Below, one piece after another: positions 1 through 8,741 of a stretch of DNA of 64,000 nt (positions within the stretch are counted from its first letter, which is position 1; the number at the start of each line of letters is the position of its first letter). The translations under genes were made by a program, and so were the position numbers. The DNA lies in assembly GCA_016706595.1 (NCBI GenBank), contig JADJJH010000003.1, positions 186,001-250,000 on the forward strand, written 5' to 3'. This stretch comes from Bacteroidota bacterium (GTDB lineage Bacteria; Bacteroidota; Bacteroidia; Chitinophagales; Chitinophagaceae). A model generated the notes under the pieces. That model was not told the DNA's origin. It saw nothing but the letters and a program-made list of their open reading frames with translations, and did not search any database.

Positions 1-2182
1 GATTTTTCCATTCGCCATTCTCTTCAACTAGATGAAATGAAGTATAGGTGATGAATGAATTATAATGTCGAAAGCGAGCTGTGAGATTCGTATTTGGATT
101 AAGATTATACTTTACATTTATTTCGCCACTGTACTCACGTACATCTCTTCTGCCTGCAATGGGTTCGTTCAGTGAATTGTCGTAATAGGCAAAACCTATC
201 GCACTATTATCGCGTGTTACCTCGCCGCCAATTGAAATATCTAGTTTACTTGAAAAGCGATATCGTAAACTTTGATTCAAATACAAGTAGTCGGAATGTT
301 TCATGTTAGAAATGCCATAACCTCCATAATACGCCCAAAATAATTTTTTTCTACTATCAGAACTTCCATTTAAGGCATTGTAGAAATAGGGTAGTGTTTT
401 TAATTTTTTACCCCAAGCACCCAATTGATAAAAGTCGATTGGGGCAAAAGGTTTTGATTCCGTACTCAGTGTGATATCCCAAAAACTTTTGAACAATAAA
501 AAGCAGCCAACCTTAGCTTCATAATATTTAAATTCAAATGGAACGGTATTTTCTGCAACTGCATGATCGGTACTTAAGCGATATAATTGTAAGTGCTTCG
601 ATTTTGGTTTGTTTTCTTGATAGCTTAAGGCAATGCGTTGTGTTGAATTATTATAATCGAATTGAATACCCATATCACTTTTATCGAATTTAGGTGAAAG
701 CCGGTCTGCAATCAACCGATAATTAAACTTACCTGTAATTTTAGAAAATACAATACCAACAGCACTTCCTATTTCATCTTTCTGATTCTGAACTACACTC
801 CATTTGGAAATTAATTTCAATGCATAGTTTTCATTTTTACTGAATTTATCAAGTATACAAGAACTTACATTGGCATCTCTGGCATTGCCATTGCGGATAA
901 CATTTGTATTGGTAAAATTAAAATTCGATTGACCTCTAAAAACTTTGTCATAAACTAATACATTGTAGTTGGTAAGGGGCTCTGTTTCGATTCTATATTT
1001 TTCGCCACTTTGTTTATCCGTAATATGTGCATAGCTTGGTGCACCAACTGCATTGAAAACACCAATACCGGTTTTGTTTTTATTTCGACCAGATATTTTA
1101 AACGCATTATACAATCTACTTACATTCGGGTTCTTTTCGATATCATATTGAGAAGTATCTCCAAAGTTTGATTGAATTTGGTAAAACCCTGACGGCCGGC
1201 CACCTACACGACGTGAATAAAACACATCGGCTTTGTTAAACATTTCGGTGCCTTCGGTAAAAAATGGACGATTCTCGGCAAGTTGTTGTTCAAACGGACT
1301 TAAATTTCGAACTAAATTATCAGAAACAACTTGTGAAAAATCTGGTATCAAGGTTACATCTAAAGTAAACGATTCATTTAATCCGTATTTGATATCCATT
1401 CCACCACTCTTAAGCCAACTTGGTTTTACTTTCCCATTCACTTCTTGCTGTAAAAAGCCGGTAGATAAATAGGGGTATAGAAATAATCTTTTGGGAGGTT
1501 TGATATTTTTTAAACCCAATAAGGTGCCGGTTTGCGCTAAGAAGCCTTGTTTTTGGGGGTCAATTTTATTCCAGTAGCTATTTTCATTTAATTTTCTTAC
1601 ACTTCGAAAAAAGTTAATGCCCCAAATCATAGTATCGCTTTTTGTAAAACGTAAAGCACTAAATGGAATTTCCATTTCAACTTGCCAATGATCTGAGAAA
1701 CAACCAATTTTTGAAGTCCAAACAGCATCCCAACTTTGATCACCATTTTCAAAACCATTTGATAAACGTTCATCATGCTGCGCACCACCACTAGATACTT
1801 TAAATACAAACCCATTTTGATGATCATTATAAGTATCTAAGAATATAGCAAATACATCTGCATTTACATTATTCAACATATCACGTGCAGTCACTTGTCG
1901 ACTACACACCATTTCAGGTTCATACATGATTGCAGAGACGTAAAGTGCTTTGTTTGTGTAACACATTCTTACATCAGATTCAAATTTGGATGGTTGATCT
2001 TGTTCAGGAATTGTTTGTGTAAAATTGGAGGCAGTAATACAAGTTTTCCAAACTTCATCACTCAAGTCTCCATCTACTTTAGGCGCAAATTCAACACTTT
2101 GAATGGCGAATGTTTTTTGAGTTTGGGCAAGTAAGCAAAGCGGTAGACTAAGATAACAAAAAATGAGAATACAAAATTTCAT
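1..2182 (-). CDS. DUF5916 / CBM9-like outer-membrane-type protein, C-terminus cut by window edge
   Basis: The minus-strand frame is open from the ATG at 2182 to the left edge, about 727 codons, so the C-terminus is missing. It starts with a signal peptide (MKFCILIFCYLSLPLCLLAQ). A CBM9-like segment follows, with the pattern VDGDLSDEVWKT and then DVFAIFLDTYNDHQNGF and WEVEMEIPFSALRF-like motifs. The rest is rich in beta strands, typical of the DUF5916 family, whose C-terminal half is thought to form an outer-membrane barrel. Members occur throughout Bacteroidota, usually 730-900 residues long, and have no firmly established function. Family assignment rests on motif recognition, not on a search. 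No gene precedes it closely, so it is probably monocistronic. Confidence 0.8.
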   Translation of the reverse strand, partial: MKFCILIFCYLSLPLCLLAQTQKTFAIQSVEFAPKVDGDLSDEVWKTCITASNFTQTIPEQDQPSKFESDVRMCYTNKALYVSAIMYEPEMVCSRQVTARDMLNNVNADVFAIFLDTYNDHQNGFVFKVSSGGAQHDERLSNGFENGDQSWDAVWTSKIGCFSDHWQVEMEIPFSALRFTKSDTMIWGINFFRSVRKLNENSYWNKIDPQKQGFLAQTGTLLGLKNIKPPKRLFLYPYLSTGFLQQEVNGKVKPSWLKSGGMDIKYGLNESFTLDVTLIPDFSQVVSDNLVRNLSPFEQQLAENRPFFTEGTEMFNKADVFYSRRVGGRPSGFYQIQSNFGDTSQYDIEKNPNVSRLYNAFKISGRNKNKTGIGVFNAVGAPSYAHITDKQSGEKYRIETEPLTNYNVLVYDKVFRGQSNFNFTNTNVIRNGNARDANVSSCILDKFSKNENYALKLISKWSVVQNQKDEIGSAVGIVFSKITGKFNYRLIADRLSPKFDKSDMGIQFDYNNSTQRIALSYQENKPKSKHLQLYRLSTDHAVAENTVPFEFKYYEAKVGCFLLFKSFWDITLSTESKPFAPIDFYQLGAWGKKLKTLPYFYNALNGSSDSRKKLFWAYYGGYGISNMKHSDYLYLNQSLRYRFSSKLDISIGGEVTRDNSAIGFAYYDNSLNEPIAGRRDVREYSGEINVKYNLNPNTNLTARFRHYNSFITYTSFHLVEENGEWKN

Positions 2183-2410
2183 GGAATGGAATCAGAATAA
2201 TGGGATTAAATGTAAACTGAAACTCGCAATCGCTTCGTATAAACTTAGATAAGTGGTAAAATAGTCTGGCAAGGGGTATTCACTTTGAAACATCTCAAAA
2301 GCGCTTCTCCATAGTGACTTGAATCATAACTATTCGGGCCGTACATACCCAGTTAGTCAAAAGTAAAGCTTTACTAACAGGTGTTTTGAGTTGAACATAT
2401 AGTAAAAAAA

Positions 2411-2434
2411 AGCCTCAGTGATTAAACTGAGGCT
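2411..2434 (-). terminator. Rho-independent terminator after the phoH operon
   Basis: The arms AGCCTCAGT and ACTGAGGCT (9 bp) enclose the loop GATTAA. On the minus strand the hairpin is followed by a run of T. It lies just past the stop of the last gene of the phoH-yiiX-DUF4878 unit and would end that transcript. Confidence 0.8.
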
Positions 2435-2452
2435 AGCACTTTTTTTATTACA

Positions 2453-2938
2453 TTATTTTTTTGTTTCTACTTTCAATGAATCGGTTGGCACAGTTTCTTC
2501 AATCGGAGGTTCAGCATATGCACTTGTATCCGGTTCTGGGTTTTGAGGTTCGTAGCTATTGTCGTCTTTTGATGCATTTACTAACCATTTGCCATCTACT
2601 TTTATCAAATCTAAAGTTTGCACTTGATTGGGCTTATCGCTATTTGTGTATGTTACTTCGCAATGATCACCATCCTCTTTAAATCCTTTTATCTCAACTT
2701 TAGTTTCCTTAGCCTTACTTTTAATAGAATCCGGCATGAGCCCAGAAAAACTTGAAAGCATATCCATCATTTTGCCGGTTTCGGGTGTGCCATATTGCTT
2801 TGCACCTTCATAGTCTAACTTTACTAAGGCATTTAAAAAATTGGTGGCTACATCCTTCGGATTGCTTTTACTTTTACAAGAAGATATGGAGAAGGCGATG
2901 ACTGATATACCTATAATCGATAATATTAAATTTTTCAT
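2453..2938 (-). CDS. DUF4878-like lipoprotein
   Basis: I chose the start at 2938 (MKNLILSIIGISVIAFSISSC) because it places a lipoprotein signal directly at the N-terminus. The lipobox ISSC is followed by KSKSN, so export to the outer membrane is plausible. A longer frame begins at 2989 but puts 17 unlikely residues in front. The mature part has the pattern of DUF4878 or NTF2-like lipoproteins: DVATNFLNALVKLDYEGAKQYG, then a two-strand segment ending KVDGKWLVN. The tail is acidic and proline-rich (about the last 35 residues), probably disordered. It is the last gene of a minus-strand run with phoH and the YiiX-like gene and is followed by a terminator. Molecular role unknown. Confidence 0.75.
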   Translation of the reverse strand: MKNLILSIIGISVIAFSISSCKSKSNPKDVATNFLNALVKLDYEGAKQYGTPETGKMMDMLSSFSGLMPDSIKSKAKETKVEIKGFKEDGDHCEVTYTNSDKPNQVQTLDLIKVDGKWLVNASKDDNSYEPQNPEPDTSAYAEPPIEETVPTDSLKVETKK

Positions 2939-2970
2939 CATGTGTATTTTAAATTTCGGCAAAAGTAGAT

Positions 2971-3627
2971 TTAATATACAAGATGGCAAAGAATCTCCGC
3001 TTTATTGTTTACGAATATATTATCGGTTGAAACATACTCAAATCCTTGGTGGATGGTAGTTGCGAAGAGATTGGTTTGTTGCGTTGCTTTGTTAAAAGCT
3101 TTGTAAATCATTTCAGCGCAATAAAGGCGGTCGTTGCTTTGTAAATCAAATTTCATATCAAACGGAATTTGTGCAGCATAAAAAGTGTGAACTATTTTGT
3201 GCAGCGTATCTAATTGCTTTTTAGGTAAAATGTACCGACAGATCCCAAACCCTAGATTATGTTGAGGATGAACGAAGTTCTTGAAAGGCTCACGCCGAAG
3301 TTTTTCGTCAGGATTGTCTTCACCACCTATTGAATGATAAACAACCCAGGAATGGTTTTCGTAAAAGGCGATGCCACAATGCGAGTATGTTTTATCAGTT
3401 TTATTTAATTGAGCGAACAAGTTACTGATTACATCATTTCCTGTTCGTAAAACAATATCGCCATCTTTCAAATTTTGGATTCCTAGCTTGATTAGCGATT
3501 CTTGCGTTTTATTGATAGCAATCATCTCGATTTTTCTCTTAGGTTTTGATTTTACGGATTGATCATCACAAGCCGAAACCAAAAGCATACCACAAAAGAA
3601 TATTCGAATACTATCCTTGAACTTCAT
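2971..3627 (-). CDS. YiiX/YebB-like permuted NlpC/P60 (papain-like) lipoprotein
   Basis: From the start at 3627 the protein opens with MKFKDSIRIFFCGMLLVSAC, a lipoprotein signal with lipobox VSAC. Alternative in-frame starts are at 3633 and 3645. The motif DGDIVLRTGNDVISNLF, then KTYSHCGIAFYE (His) and LYCAEMIYKAF (Cys) follow the circularly permuted NlpC/P60 order of the YiiX family, where these residues form the Cys-His catalytic pair. Family members are thought to be cysteine amidases or peptidases acting on peptidoglycan or lipid substrates; the actual substrate cannot be read here. The gene start overlaps the 3' end of phoH, which suggests translational coupling. Confidence 0.78.
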   Translation of the reverse strand: MKFKDSIRIFFCGMLLVSACDDQSVKSKPKRKIEMIAINKTQESLIKLGIQNLKDGDIVLRTGNDVISNLFAQLNKTDKTYSHCGIAFYENHSWVVYHSIGGEDNPDEKLRREPFKNFVHPQHNLGFGICRYILPKKQLDTLHKIVHTFYAAQIPFDMKFDLQSNDRLYCAEMIYKAFNKATQQTNLFATTIHQGFEYVSTDNIFVNNKAEILCHLVY

Positions 3628-4648
3628 GCCCATTTTTGCGCTCACTCGGGTGATTTATTTCATTTGCTCTATCGTATGCCTTAATAATTTGTTTTACTAA
3701 CCTGTGACGAACTACATCTTCATCATCTAATTCAATATGACCTATTCCTGCAATATTTCTTAAAATCTTAATGGCTTTAACGAGTCCACTTTGTTGATTT
3801 TTAGGTAAATCTACTTGCGACATATCCCCTGTGATCACTGCCTTTGCCGACGGCCCTATACGAGTTAAAAACATTTTTATTTGCAATTCGGTTGTATTTT
3901 GAGCTTCATCTAAAATGATAAATGCATTATCCAAAGTCCTTCCTCTCATATAGGCAAGCGGGGCAATTTCAATTACTCGGTTTGTCATATAATAATTCAG
4001 TTTATCAGCAGGAATCATATCATCTAATGCATCATATAATGGACGTAAATAGGGGTCAATTTTTTCTTTTAAATCACCGGGTAAAAAACCTAAGCTTTCA
4101 CCAGCTTCCACTGCAGGGCGAGTAAGAATAATTTTTTTAACGACTTTGTTTTTTAATGCACGAACTGCCAAGGCTACCGCGGTATATGTTTTTCCGGTTC
4201 CGGCCGGACCAACAGCAAATAAAATATCATTTTTATCAGATGAGGTAACTAACAGTTTTTGGTTTTTAGTTTTAGCTCTAATGATTTTTCCATTTTGGCC
4301 AAATACTAAAATATCATTGTTCGCATCTTCAACAATTTTTTCATCAATCAAACCATCATCATCACCTAAAATTTGCGAGAAATAGTTTTCAGAAAGATTG
4401 CCGTTTCGTTCAAGATAATCTACAATGAGTTTTATTTTCTCTTTTGCCGATTCAACATCTTCAGGTTTACCTGAGATCTTGATCAACGAGCCACGTGATA
4501 ATATTTTAAGTAATGGGAATTTCTTTTTAAGGATATCGAACTTGTTATTATTCACCCCAAAAAATTCAATGGGATTTACGGTTTCTAGGTTTATTATTTG
4601 TTCTGTCAAAGTATATGTTTTTGCTACTACAATAGTAAGTCGTTTCAA
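3611..4648 (-). CDS. phoH: PhoH-family ATPase
   Basis: This 345-residue cytoplasmic protein has a KH-like N-terminal region (about 45-80) and a PhoH P-loop ATPase domain. The Walker A motif GPAGTGKT lies at residues 147-154, and Walker B (AFIILDEAQN) follows about 90 residues later. The motif VITGDMSQVDLP is the sensor segment typical of PhoH. PhoH proteins are phosphate-starvation-associated ATPases, probably RNA-linked, and often sit beside ybeY; no ybeY is seen here. It heads a minus-strand operon with the YiiX-like and DUF4878-like lipoproteins. Length agrees with the family (310-350). Confidence 0.93.
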   Translation of the reverse strand: MKRLTIVVAKTYTLTEQIINLETVNPIEFFGVNNNKFDILKKKFPLLKILSRGSLIKISGKPEDVESAKEKIKLIVDYLERNGNLSENYFSQILGDDDGLIDEKIVEDANNDILVFGQNGKIIRAKTKNQKLLVTSSDKNDILFAVGPAGTGKTYTAVALAVRALKNKVVKKIILTRPAVEAGESLGFLPGDLKEKIDPYLRPLYDALDDMIPADKLNYYMTNRVIEIAPLAYMRGRTLDNAFIILDEAQNTTELQIKMFLTRIGPSAKAVITGDMSQVDLPKNQQSGLVKAIKILRNIAGIGHIELDDEDVVRHRLVKQIIKAYDRANEINHPSERKNGHEVQG

Positions 4649-4685
4649 TGATACTTATAAGTTATGGTTTTGCGCTGTGAATAGT

Positions 4686-4716
4686 TTGGGAATAAGATTT
4701 AGCTGACTTACATTTG
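4686..4716 (+). promoter_or_regulatory. Bacteroidota-type promoter of the peroxiredoxin gene
   Basis: TTG at 4686-4688 and TACATTTG at 4709-4716 are separated by 20 bp, which fits the Bacteroidota primary-sigma consensus (TTTG and TAnnTTTG). The start codon at 4730 leaves a very short leader, and no Shine-Dalgarno sequence is present. Confidence 0.6.
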
Positions 4717-4729
4717 GCAAAAAAATAGT

Positions 4730-5203
4730 ATGAATTTAGCAATTGGGCAATCTGCACCCGAATTTAGTTTGTTTAATACCGAAAAGACAAAGATTTCTCT
4801 TACCGACTTCAAAGGAAAAAATGTAATCATTTTATTTTTCCCACTTGCATTTTCAGGTGTATGTACCAAAGAAATGTGTTCGGTGCAAGAAAATTTTTCT
4901 GCATATCAAAAATTAAATGCAGAAATTATTGGTATTTCTGTTGACTCGTTATTTACATTGAATAAGTTTAAGCAAGAGTATCATCTAGATTTTAATCTAT
5001 TATCAGATTTTAATAAAGAAACAGCCACATTATATAATTGTTTATTTGAAACTTTTGTATTCGAGATGTCGGGCGTGGCCAAGCGATCAACTTTTGTGCT
5101 GGATAAAGAAGGCACAATCCGTTTTATAGAAATTTTAGAAAGTGCAGGTGATCTGCCAGATTTTGATGCGATTCAAAATTGCTTGAAAGAACTCAACGCA
5201 TAA
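4730..5203 (+). CDS. Peroxiredoxin (AhpC/TSA family)
   Basis: This 157-residue thioredoxin-fold peroxidase reduces peroxides in the cytoplasm. The peroxidatic cysteine is in FPLAFSGVCTKEMCS, the PxxxxxC motif of the AhpC/TSA family (Pro upstream of the first Cys); a second Cys five residues later could be the resolving residue. Downstream, STFVLDKEGTIRF is the usual beta strand of the family. Length and motif resemble AhpE- or Bcp-like one-domain peroxiredoxins, and I cannot decide between those subfamilies. It is divergent from phoH and is probably transcribed alone from the promoter directly upstream. Confidence 0.9.
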   Translation: MNLAIGQSAPEFSLFNTEKTKISLTDFKGKNVIILFFPLAFSGVCTKEMCSVQENFSAYQKLNAEIIGISVDSLFTLNKFKQEYHLDFNLLSDFNKETATLYNCLFETFVFEMSGVAKRSTFVLDKEGTIRFIEILESAGDLPDFDAIQNCLKELNA

Positions 5204-5283
5204 TTAGACCTAATCACAAGTATTAACGGATAACAGGATCCCAAAAAACTGAATTCAAAATAGTCAGTATTTAAAATTAGTTT

Positions 5284-6261
5284 ATGAAAAAAAGAATCTC
5301 AATTATAATGCTCGCATTGTTTTCATTTACAATCGCAAAATCGCAATTATATACCTTCGAAAACTGGACTAATTATGCTGCAGGTTTTACCTCTCTAAAA
5401 GTGCCTAATGGATGGCATGCTGTAGATTCAACCATTTGCTTTTATGGTGCCTTTTTAAATCCAGGAGCTCCTTTTGTTGCACAAGTTGAAAAAGAGTTGC
5501 CTGGAAATAGCAGTGCTACGGCATTAAAAGTTATTACAAAGAATCAAAGTGCGTTAACAGGTATTATTCCTGCCGGCCCATTCCCGTCATTATGCAGCAA
5601 TGCGGCAATTATTATTAATACCGGTGATGGTAGTTTTAGTTTTGCAGGTGGTATGTCGTATCCCAATAATCCTTTAAATGCATCGATGTGGGTGAAGAAT
5701 AATCCACTGAGTGGCGATTCAACACAGATTACAATTTTAGCTATTGATGATTCAGATGGAGGTGATAGTATTGCTGCCATAGCCGATACCATGTTAGGAG
5801 CAAGCATCAATACTTATACAAAAATTACCTTGCCATTTAAATATAATGCTTCCGGATTTAACACTACTATGCTTAGAATAATCATCACATCAAGTGGAAA
5901 TTTTACGAATGATACCACCGGTGCATTTCTAGGTTTGCATGATGGCACCTGGTTAGTAGTTGATGACATTGATATCGAAGCGCCTAACGGAGTAAGCGCT
6001 TATGCTTACCAAGAATCCATTGCTAAGGTTTACCCTACACAATTTGCAAATGATATAAGCATTCAATTTGAAAAAATGAATGATAATACTTACACCTTCG
6101 AAATGTATACGCAAGAAGGTGTGAAATGTTATTCGAAAATATTAAACAATCTGACTACAAAAATAGCAACCGATGAAATGGCAAGTGCTACTTATTTGTA
6201 TACTATTTCAAAAGGTAAGAGAATACTACAAAGTGGTAAGCTTATTAAAGGGCATCTCTAA
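5284..6261 (+). CDS. Secreted protein with PCMD-like domain and T9SS type A sorting tail
   Basis: The 325-residue product has a signal peptide (MKKRISIIMLALFSFTIAKSQ) followed by a beta-sandwich region. The pattern YTFENWT...VPNGWHAVDS and later NASMWVKNNPLSGDSTQ with WLVVDDIDIE resembles PCMD (putative carbohydrate metabolism domain) proteins. The last 80 residues (AYQESIAKVYPTQF to GKLIKGHL) match a T9SS type A C-terminal sorting domain, so the protein should be exported and attached or released at the cell surface. Substrate is unknown. Its last codons overlap the left end of repeat R1A, so that repeat supplies the 3' end of the reading frame. Confidence 0.72.
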   Translation: MKKRISIIMLALFSFTIAKSQLYTFENWTNYAAGFTSLKVPNGWHAVDSTICFYGAFLNPGAPFVAQVEKELPGNSSATALKVITKNQSALTGIIPAGPFPSLCSNAAIIINTGDGSFSFAGGMSYPNNPLNASMWVKNNPLSGDSTQITILAIDDSDGGDSIAAIADTMLGASINTYTKITLPFKYNASGFNTTMLRIIITSSGNFTNDTTGAFLGLHDGTWLVVDDIDIEAPNGVSAYAYQESIAKVYPTQFANDISIQFEKMNDNTYTFEMYTQEGVKCYSKILNNLTTKIATDEMASATYLYTISKGKRILQSGKLIKGHL

Positions 6262-6390
6262 AAGCCCCTGATGCTTCGTTATTCGAATGCCGTATGTACG
6301 GCATTCTTTATTTACGATAGTAAACGCTTCCGATAGCTATCGGAATTGCATAATCCGAATGGCTTGCCTGAAGGGCTTTTAGAAGTGCCC
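6250..6390. repeat. Dispersed repeat R1, copy A (MITE-like, 20-bp inverted ends)
   Basis: The ends GGGCATCTCTAAAAGCCCCT (6250-6269) and the complement of 6371-6390 agree at 17 of 20 positions. Inside are GCTTCGTTATTCGAAT, a small hairpin (ATGCCGTATGTACGGCAT) and the perfect 18-bp palindrome TTCCGATAGCTATCGGAA. Related copies lie at 14757-14872 (inverted), 40210-40357 and 45385-45490. No coding capacity is visible. The unit sits between two convergent genes and may also serve as a transcription stop. Confidence 0.75.
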
Positions 6391-6396
6391 TATGTT

Positions 6397-7476
6397 CTAA
6401 GCTTGAGAAAATCTTTTATAAAAGTAAATGGCTACAAAACTAAAAACAATATTTGGTAGCCAAACGGCAATCAAAGGGTGCAAATCACCTTTGATGGCAA
6501 AGGTGGTCGAAAACTGCATCATCAAAATATAAATAGCACTAATCATTAATCCAATGGCTAAATGTATGCCGCTTCCACCTCGTACTTTTCGAGAAGCAAT
6601 GCATGCACCAATGATGGATAATACAAATGCAGAGAAGGGGGATGATGTACGGCGATATTTTTCAATATAATATTCAGTCAATCCTTCACTTCCTTTTTCT
6701 TCTTCACGGTGAATGTATTGATTTAATTCGCTGAAAGTCATGAGCTGCTTTTGCTCACGACGTTCAATTAAATCGGAGGGGGTAAAATTAAATGGATGAA
6801 AAAGTGTGACGTATTTATGCATGGTAACTTTCGGTCCTTCAAATAATGTACTGACAACATCAAAAAGTTTCCATTGTTTTTTTATACTATCGTATACGCA
6901 TCTTTCGGCACTGACTTTTTTTTGTATGGTATTACCGCGAATTCTTTCGTAACTAAAACGGTAAGCTGTTTTTGATTCAGGATTATAGGTTTGCATGTAA
7001 ATAAATTCTGTCGGACTAATTCTCATATGAAAATTATCATCCTTGCTATACGCTTTTTCCCATAAATATTTTTCTTCAAATTGCAGTCTGCTTTTATTGG
7101 CGCGTGGTATTACAAAATGGTTTGCAAAAAGAAGTACCATTGAAATGATACCCGCCCCAATGATATAAGGTCGAAGCAATCGTTTAAAGGAAATACCACT
7201 ACTTAACATGGCTATTAATTCAGACCGATTAGCCATTCGGGATGTAAAAAAAATAACGGCAACAAAAATGAATATTGGAAAAAGTAGGGCAAGAATATAA
7301 GGAATGAAATTTCTGAAATATCCAATAATCTCTGCTCCCGGTACTTTTTTGTTTACAAAATCCTCAACTTTTTCGGTGTAATCAATAACAATCGCAATTG
7401 CCGAAAATGCCAACATCAAAAAAAGAAAAGTAAGCAGAAAGTTTTTGAGTATGTATTTGTCTATTTTCTTTAGCAC
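6397..7476 (-). CDS. LptF/LptG-family lipopolysaccharide export permease
   Basis: The 359-residue membrane protein has the YjgP/YjgQ layout: three transmembrane helices in the first 125 residues (IDKYILKNFLLTFLFLMLAFSA onward), a periplasmic beta-jellyroll domain (about 130-265), and three more helices at the C-terminus (SAFVLSIIGACIASRK to FSFVAIYFYKRF). The family forms the inner-membrane part of the LptB2FG transporter that extracts LPS. A probable ATPase partner, lptB, lies about 47 kb away in this window (54153-54905). LptF and LptG cannot be distinguished from this sequence alone. Confidence 0.88.
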   Translation of the reverse strand: MLKKIDKYILKNFLLTFLFLMLAFSAIAIVIDYTEKVEDFVNKKVPGAEIIGYFRNFIPYILALLFPIFIFVAVIFFTSRMANRSELIAMLSSGISFKRLLRPYIIGAGIISMVLLFANHFVIPRANKSRLQFEEKYLWEKAYSKDDNFHMRISPTEFIYMQTYNPESKTAYRFSYERIRGNTIQKKVSAERCVYDSIKKQWKLFDVVSTLFEGPKVTMHKYVTLFHPFNFTPSDLIERREQKQLMTFSELNQYIHREEEKGSEGLTEYYIEKYRRTSSPFSAFVLSIIGACIASRKVRGGSGIHLAIGLMISAIYILMMQFSTTFAIKGDLHPLIAVWLPNIVFSFVAIYFYKRFSQA

Positions 7477-7568
7477 TTTAAGTAACTATCATTTTACTTG
7501 CAAACATAAGTCAATGTAAGTTGGCTTGTATAATTTGGAATTAGAATTAACTTGGGTTTGATTGTAAA

Positions 7569-8159
7569 CTAGCACTTTAGCCAACCTGTAATACTCATTC
7601 GTGGTTTATGGGTAATCAAAACCTCATGTTCGAGTTCACTACTTTTAAAAAATATAATTTTACCATTGGTAGGTGAAATGTGTTGAATTTGATTTTCATT
7701 ATAAATGCATAATTCTCCGCCATCTTGCAATTTCCAATCGTCATTTAAATACATGATAATGGAGTATTGTCGGCTATCATTATGTTTAAATTGGTCGATA
7801 TGTTTTTTGTAAAATGTGCCGGGTTCATACATAGTATAATGAAATTCATAATTTGTAATTCCTGTATAGCACGTTTCGTTGAGATGCTTGATAAAATTAT
7901 CCATGATTACGAAAAATTGGTTCTCCGATGGGTCATTATGTGTTTTATCTAACCAATAAATTTTATCACTTCTAAATTTTATATCATGAGCAAGTTCATT
8001 TAATTGACCGGTACCTGCCGATTGAAGCTCTTTACTAGCATACAATACGTTGAGATTTTTTTTTAAAGCAGACGCAAGTGCGAGACTTAAGAAGTTTTCG
8101 GCGATGCCAATTTTGTTTTCTATAAAGCTATTGATAAGCGCATCATAAATTTTTTGCAA
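7569..8159 (-). CDS. 2-oxoglutarate/Fe(II)-dependent oxygenase (prolyl 4-hydroxylase type)
   Basis: The C-terminal half of this 196-residue protein carries the full facial triad of P4Hc domains: His120-x-Asp122 (KKHIDQF) and His178 (SSELEHEV), with Arg187 (KPRMSITGWLK) as the 2-oxoglutarate anchor. YSIIMYLND and DGGELCIY are the typical core strands. Bacterial relatives hydroxylate proline or other side chains; the substrate here is unknown. The N-terminal about 95 residues are helical and probably help substrate recognition. It stands alone between two differently assigned minus-strand genes. Confidence 0.88.
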   Translation of the reverse strand: MQKIYDALINSFIENKIGIAENFLSLALASALKKNLNVLYASKELQSAGTGQLNELAHDIKFRSDKIYWLDKTHNDPSENQFFVIMDNFIKHLNETCYTGITNYEFHYTMYEPGTFYKKHIDQFKHNDSRQYSIIMYLNDDWKLQDGGELCIYNENQIQHISPTNGKIIFFKSSELEHEVLITHKPRMSITGWLKC

Positions 8160-8284
8160 TTCTTGGATGATGGGCTGTACATAAAACCTGTCGTGGTGAA
8201 GGTATAGAAATACTTTGCATTGCTATGATAAAATTTTAGAAACTAATGAATCTATCGAAGTTTCAGAATTAGCATATCGAAATA

Positions 8285-8656
8285 TCAGGGGTTTTTGGAA
8301 CCACTCTTCAGTTTGTACATCGTAAATTCCCAACTTCCTTTTTTGTTCATCCCGCTACCTTTAATGGTATCTTCAGTAACTAGTTTTCCTTTATAAATGG
8401 CGAATTTATCGTTATAGTAGAAGTTTATTTGTTTGTCGCTTTGTACCCAAGTATCGTTTCCTATCGAATGATCGTTTGGATGTGTAGTTAATAATTGACC
8501 GTTTTTTTTAAATTCAATTTCATACTGCCAATCAGTATCTACATATTTCCATTTTGTATGAATAAGCGCTGATGTATTCGGATTTATTTTTTTGATTGAG
8601 GTACATGAAGTGAAAGCTATACTTAGGTAAAGTATATAAACGATTAAGTTTCTCAT
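8285..8656 (-). CDS. Small lipocalin-like lipoprotein
   Basis: From the start at 8656 the protein begins MRNLIVYILYLSIAFTSC, a lipoprotein signal with lipobox FTSC; an ATG two codons earlier (8662) is the alternative. The mature part (about 105 residues) has repeated strand patterns: KWKYVDTDWQYEIEFKKNGQL, GNDTWVQSDKQINFYYND, then GSGMNKKGSWEFTMYKL. This resembles the lipocalin-like domains of small Bacteroidota lipoproteins that bind hydrophobic ligands, but there is no catalytic motif and the assignment is only a fold-level guess. Confidence 0.65.
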   Translation of the reverse strand: MRNLIVYILYLSIAFTSCTSIKKINPNTSALIHTKWKYVDTDWQYEIEFKKNGQLLTTHPNDHSIGNDTWVQSDKQINFYYNDKFAIYKGKLVTEDTIKGSGMNKKGSWEFTMYKLKSGSKNP

Positions 8657-8741
8657 AATCATAAATTTAAATACAATGCACCTTTAATGACACACGTATT
8701 CATCTATATTAATCATCACAATAATTAGAAGTCAGTACACA

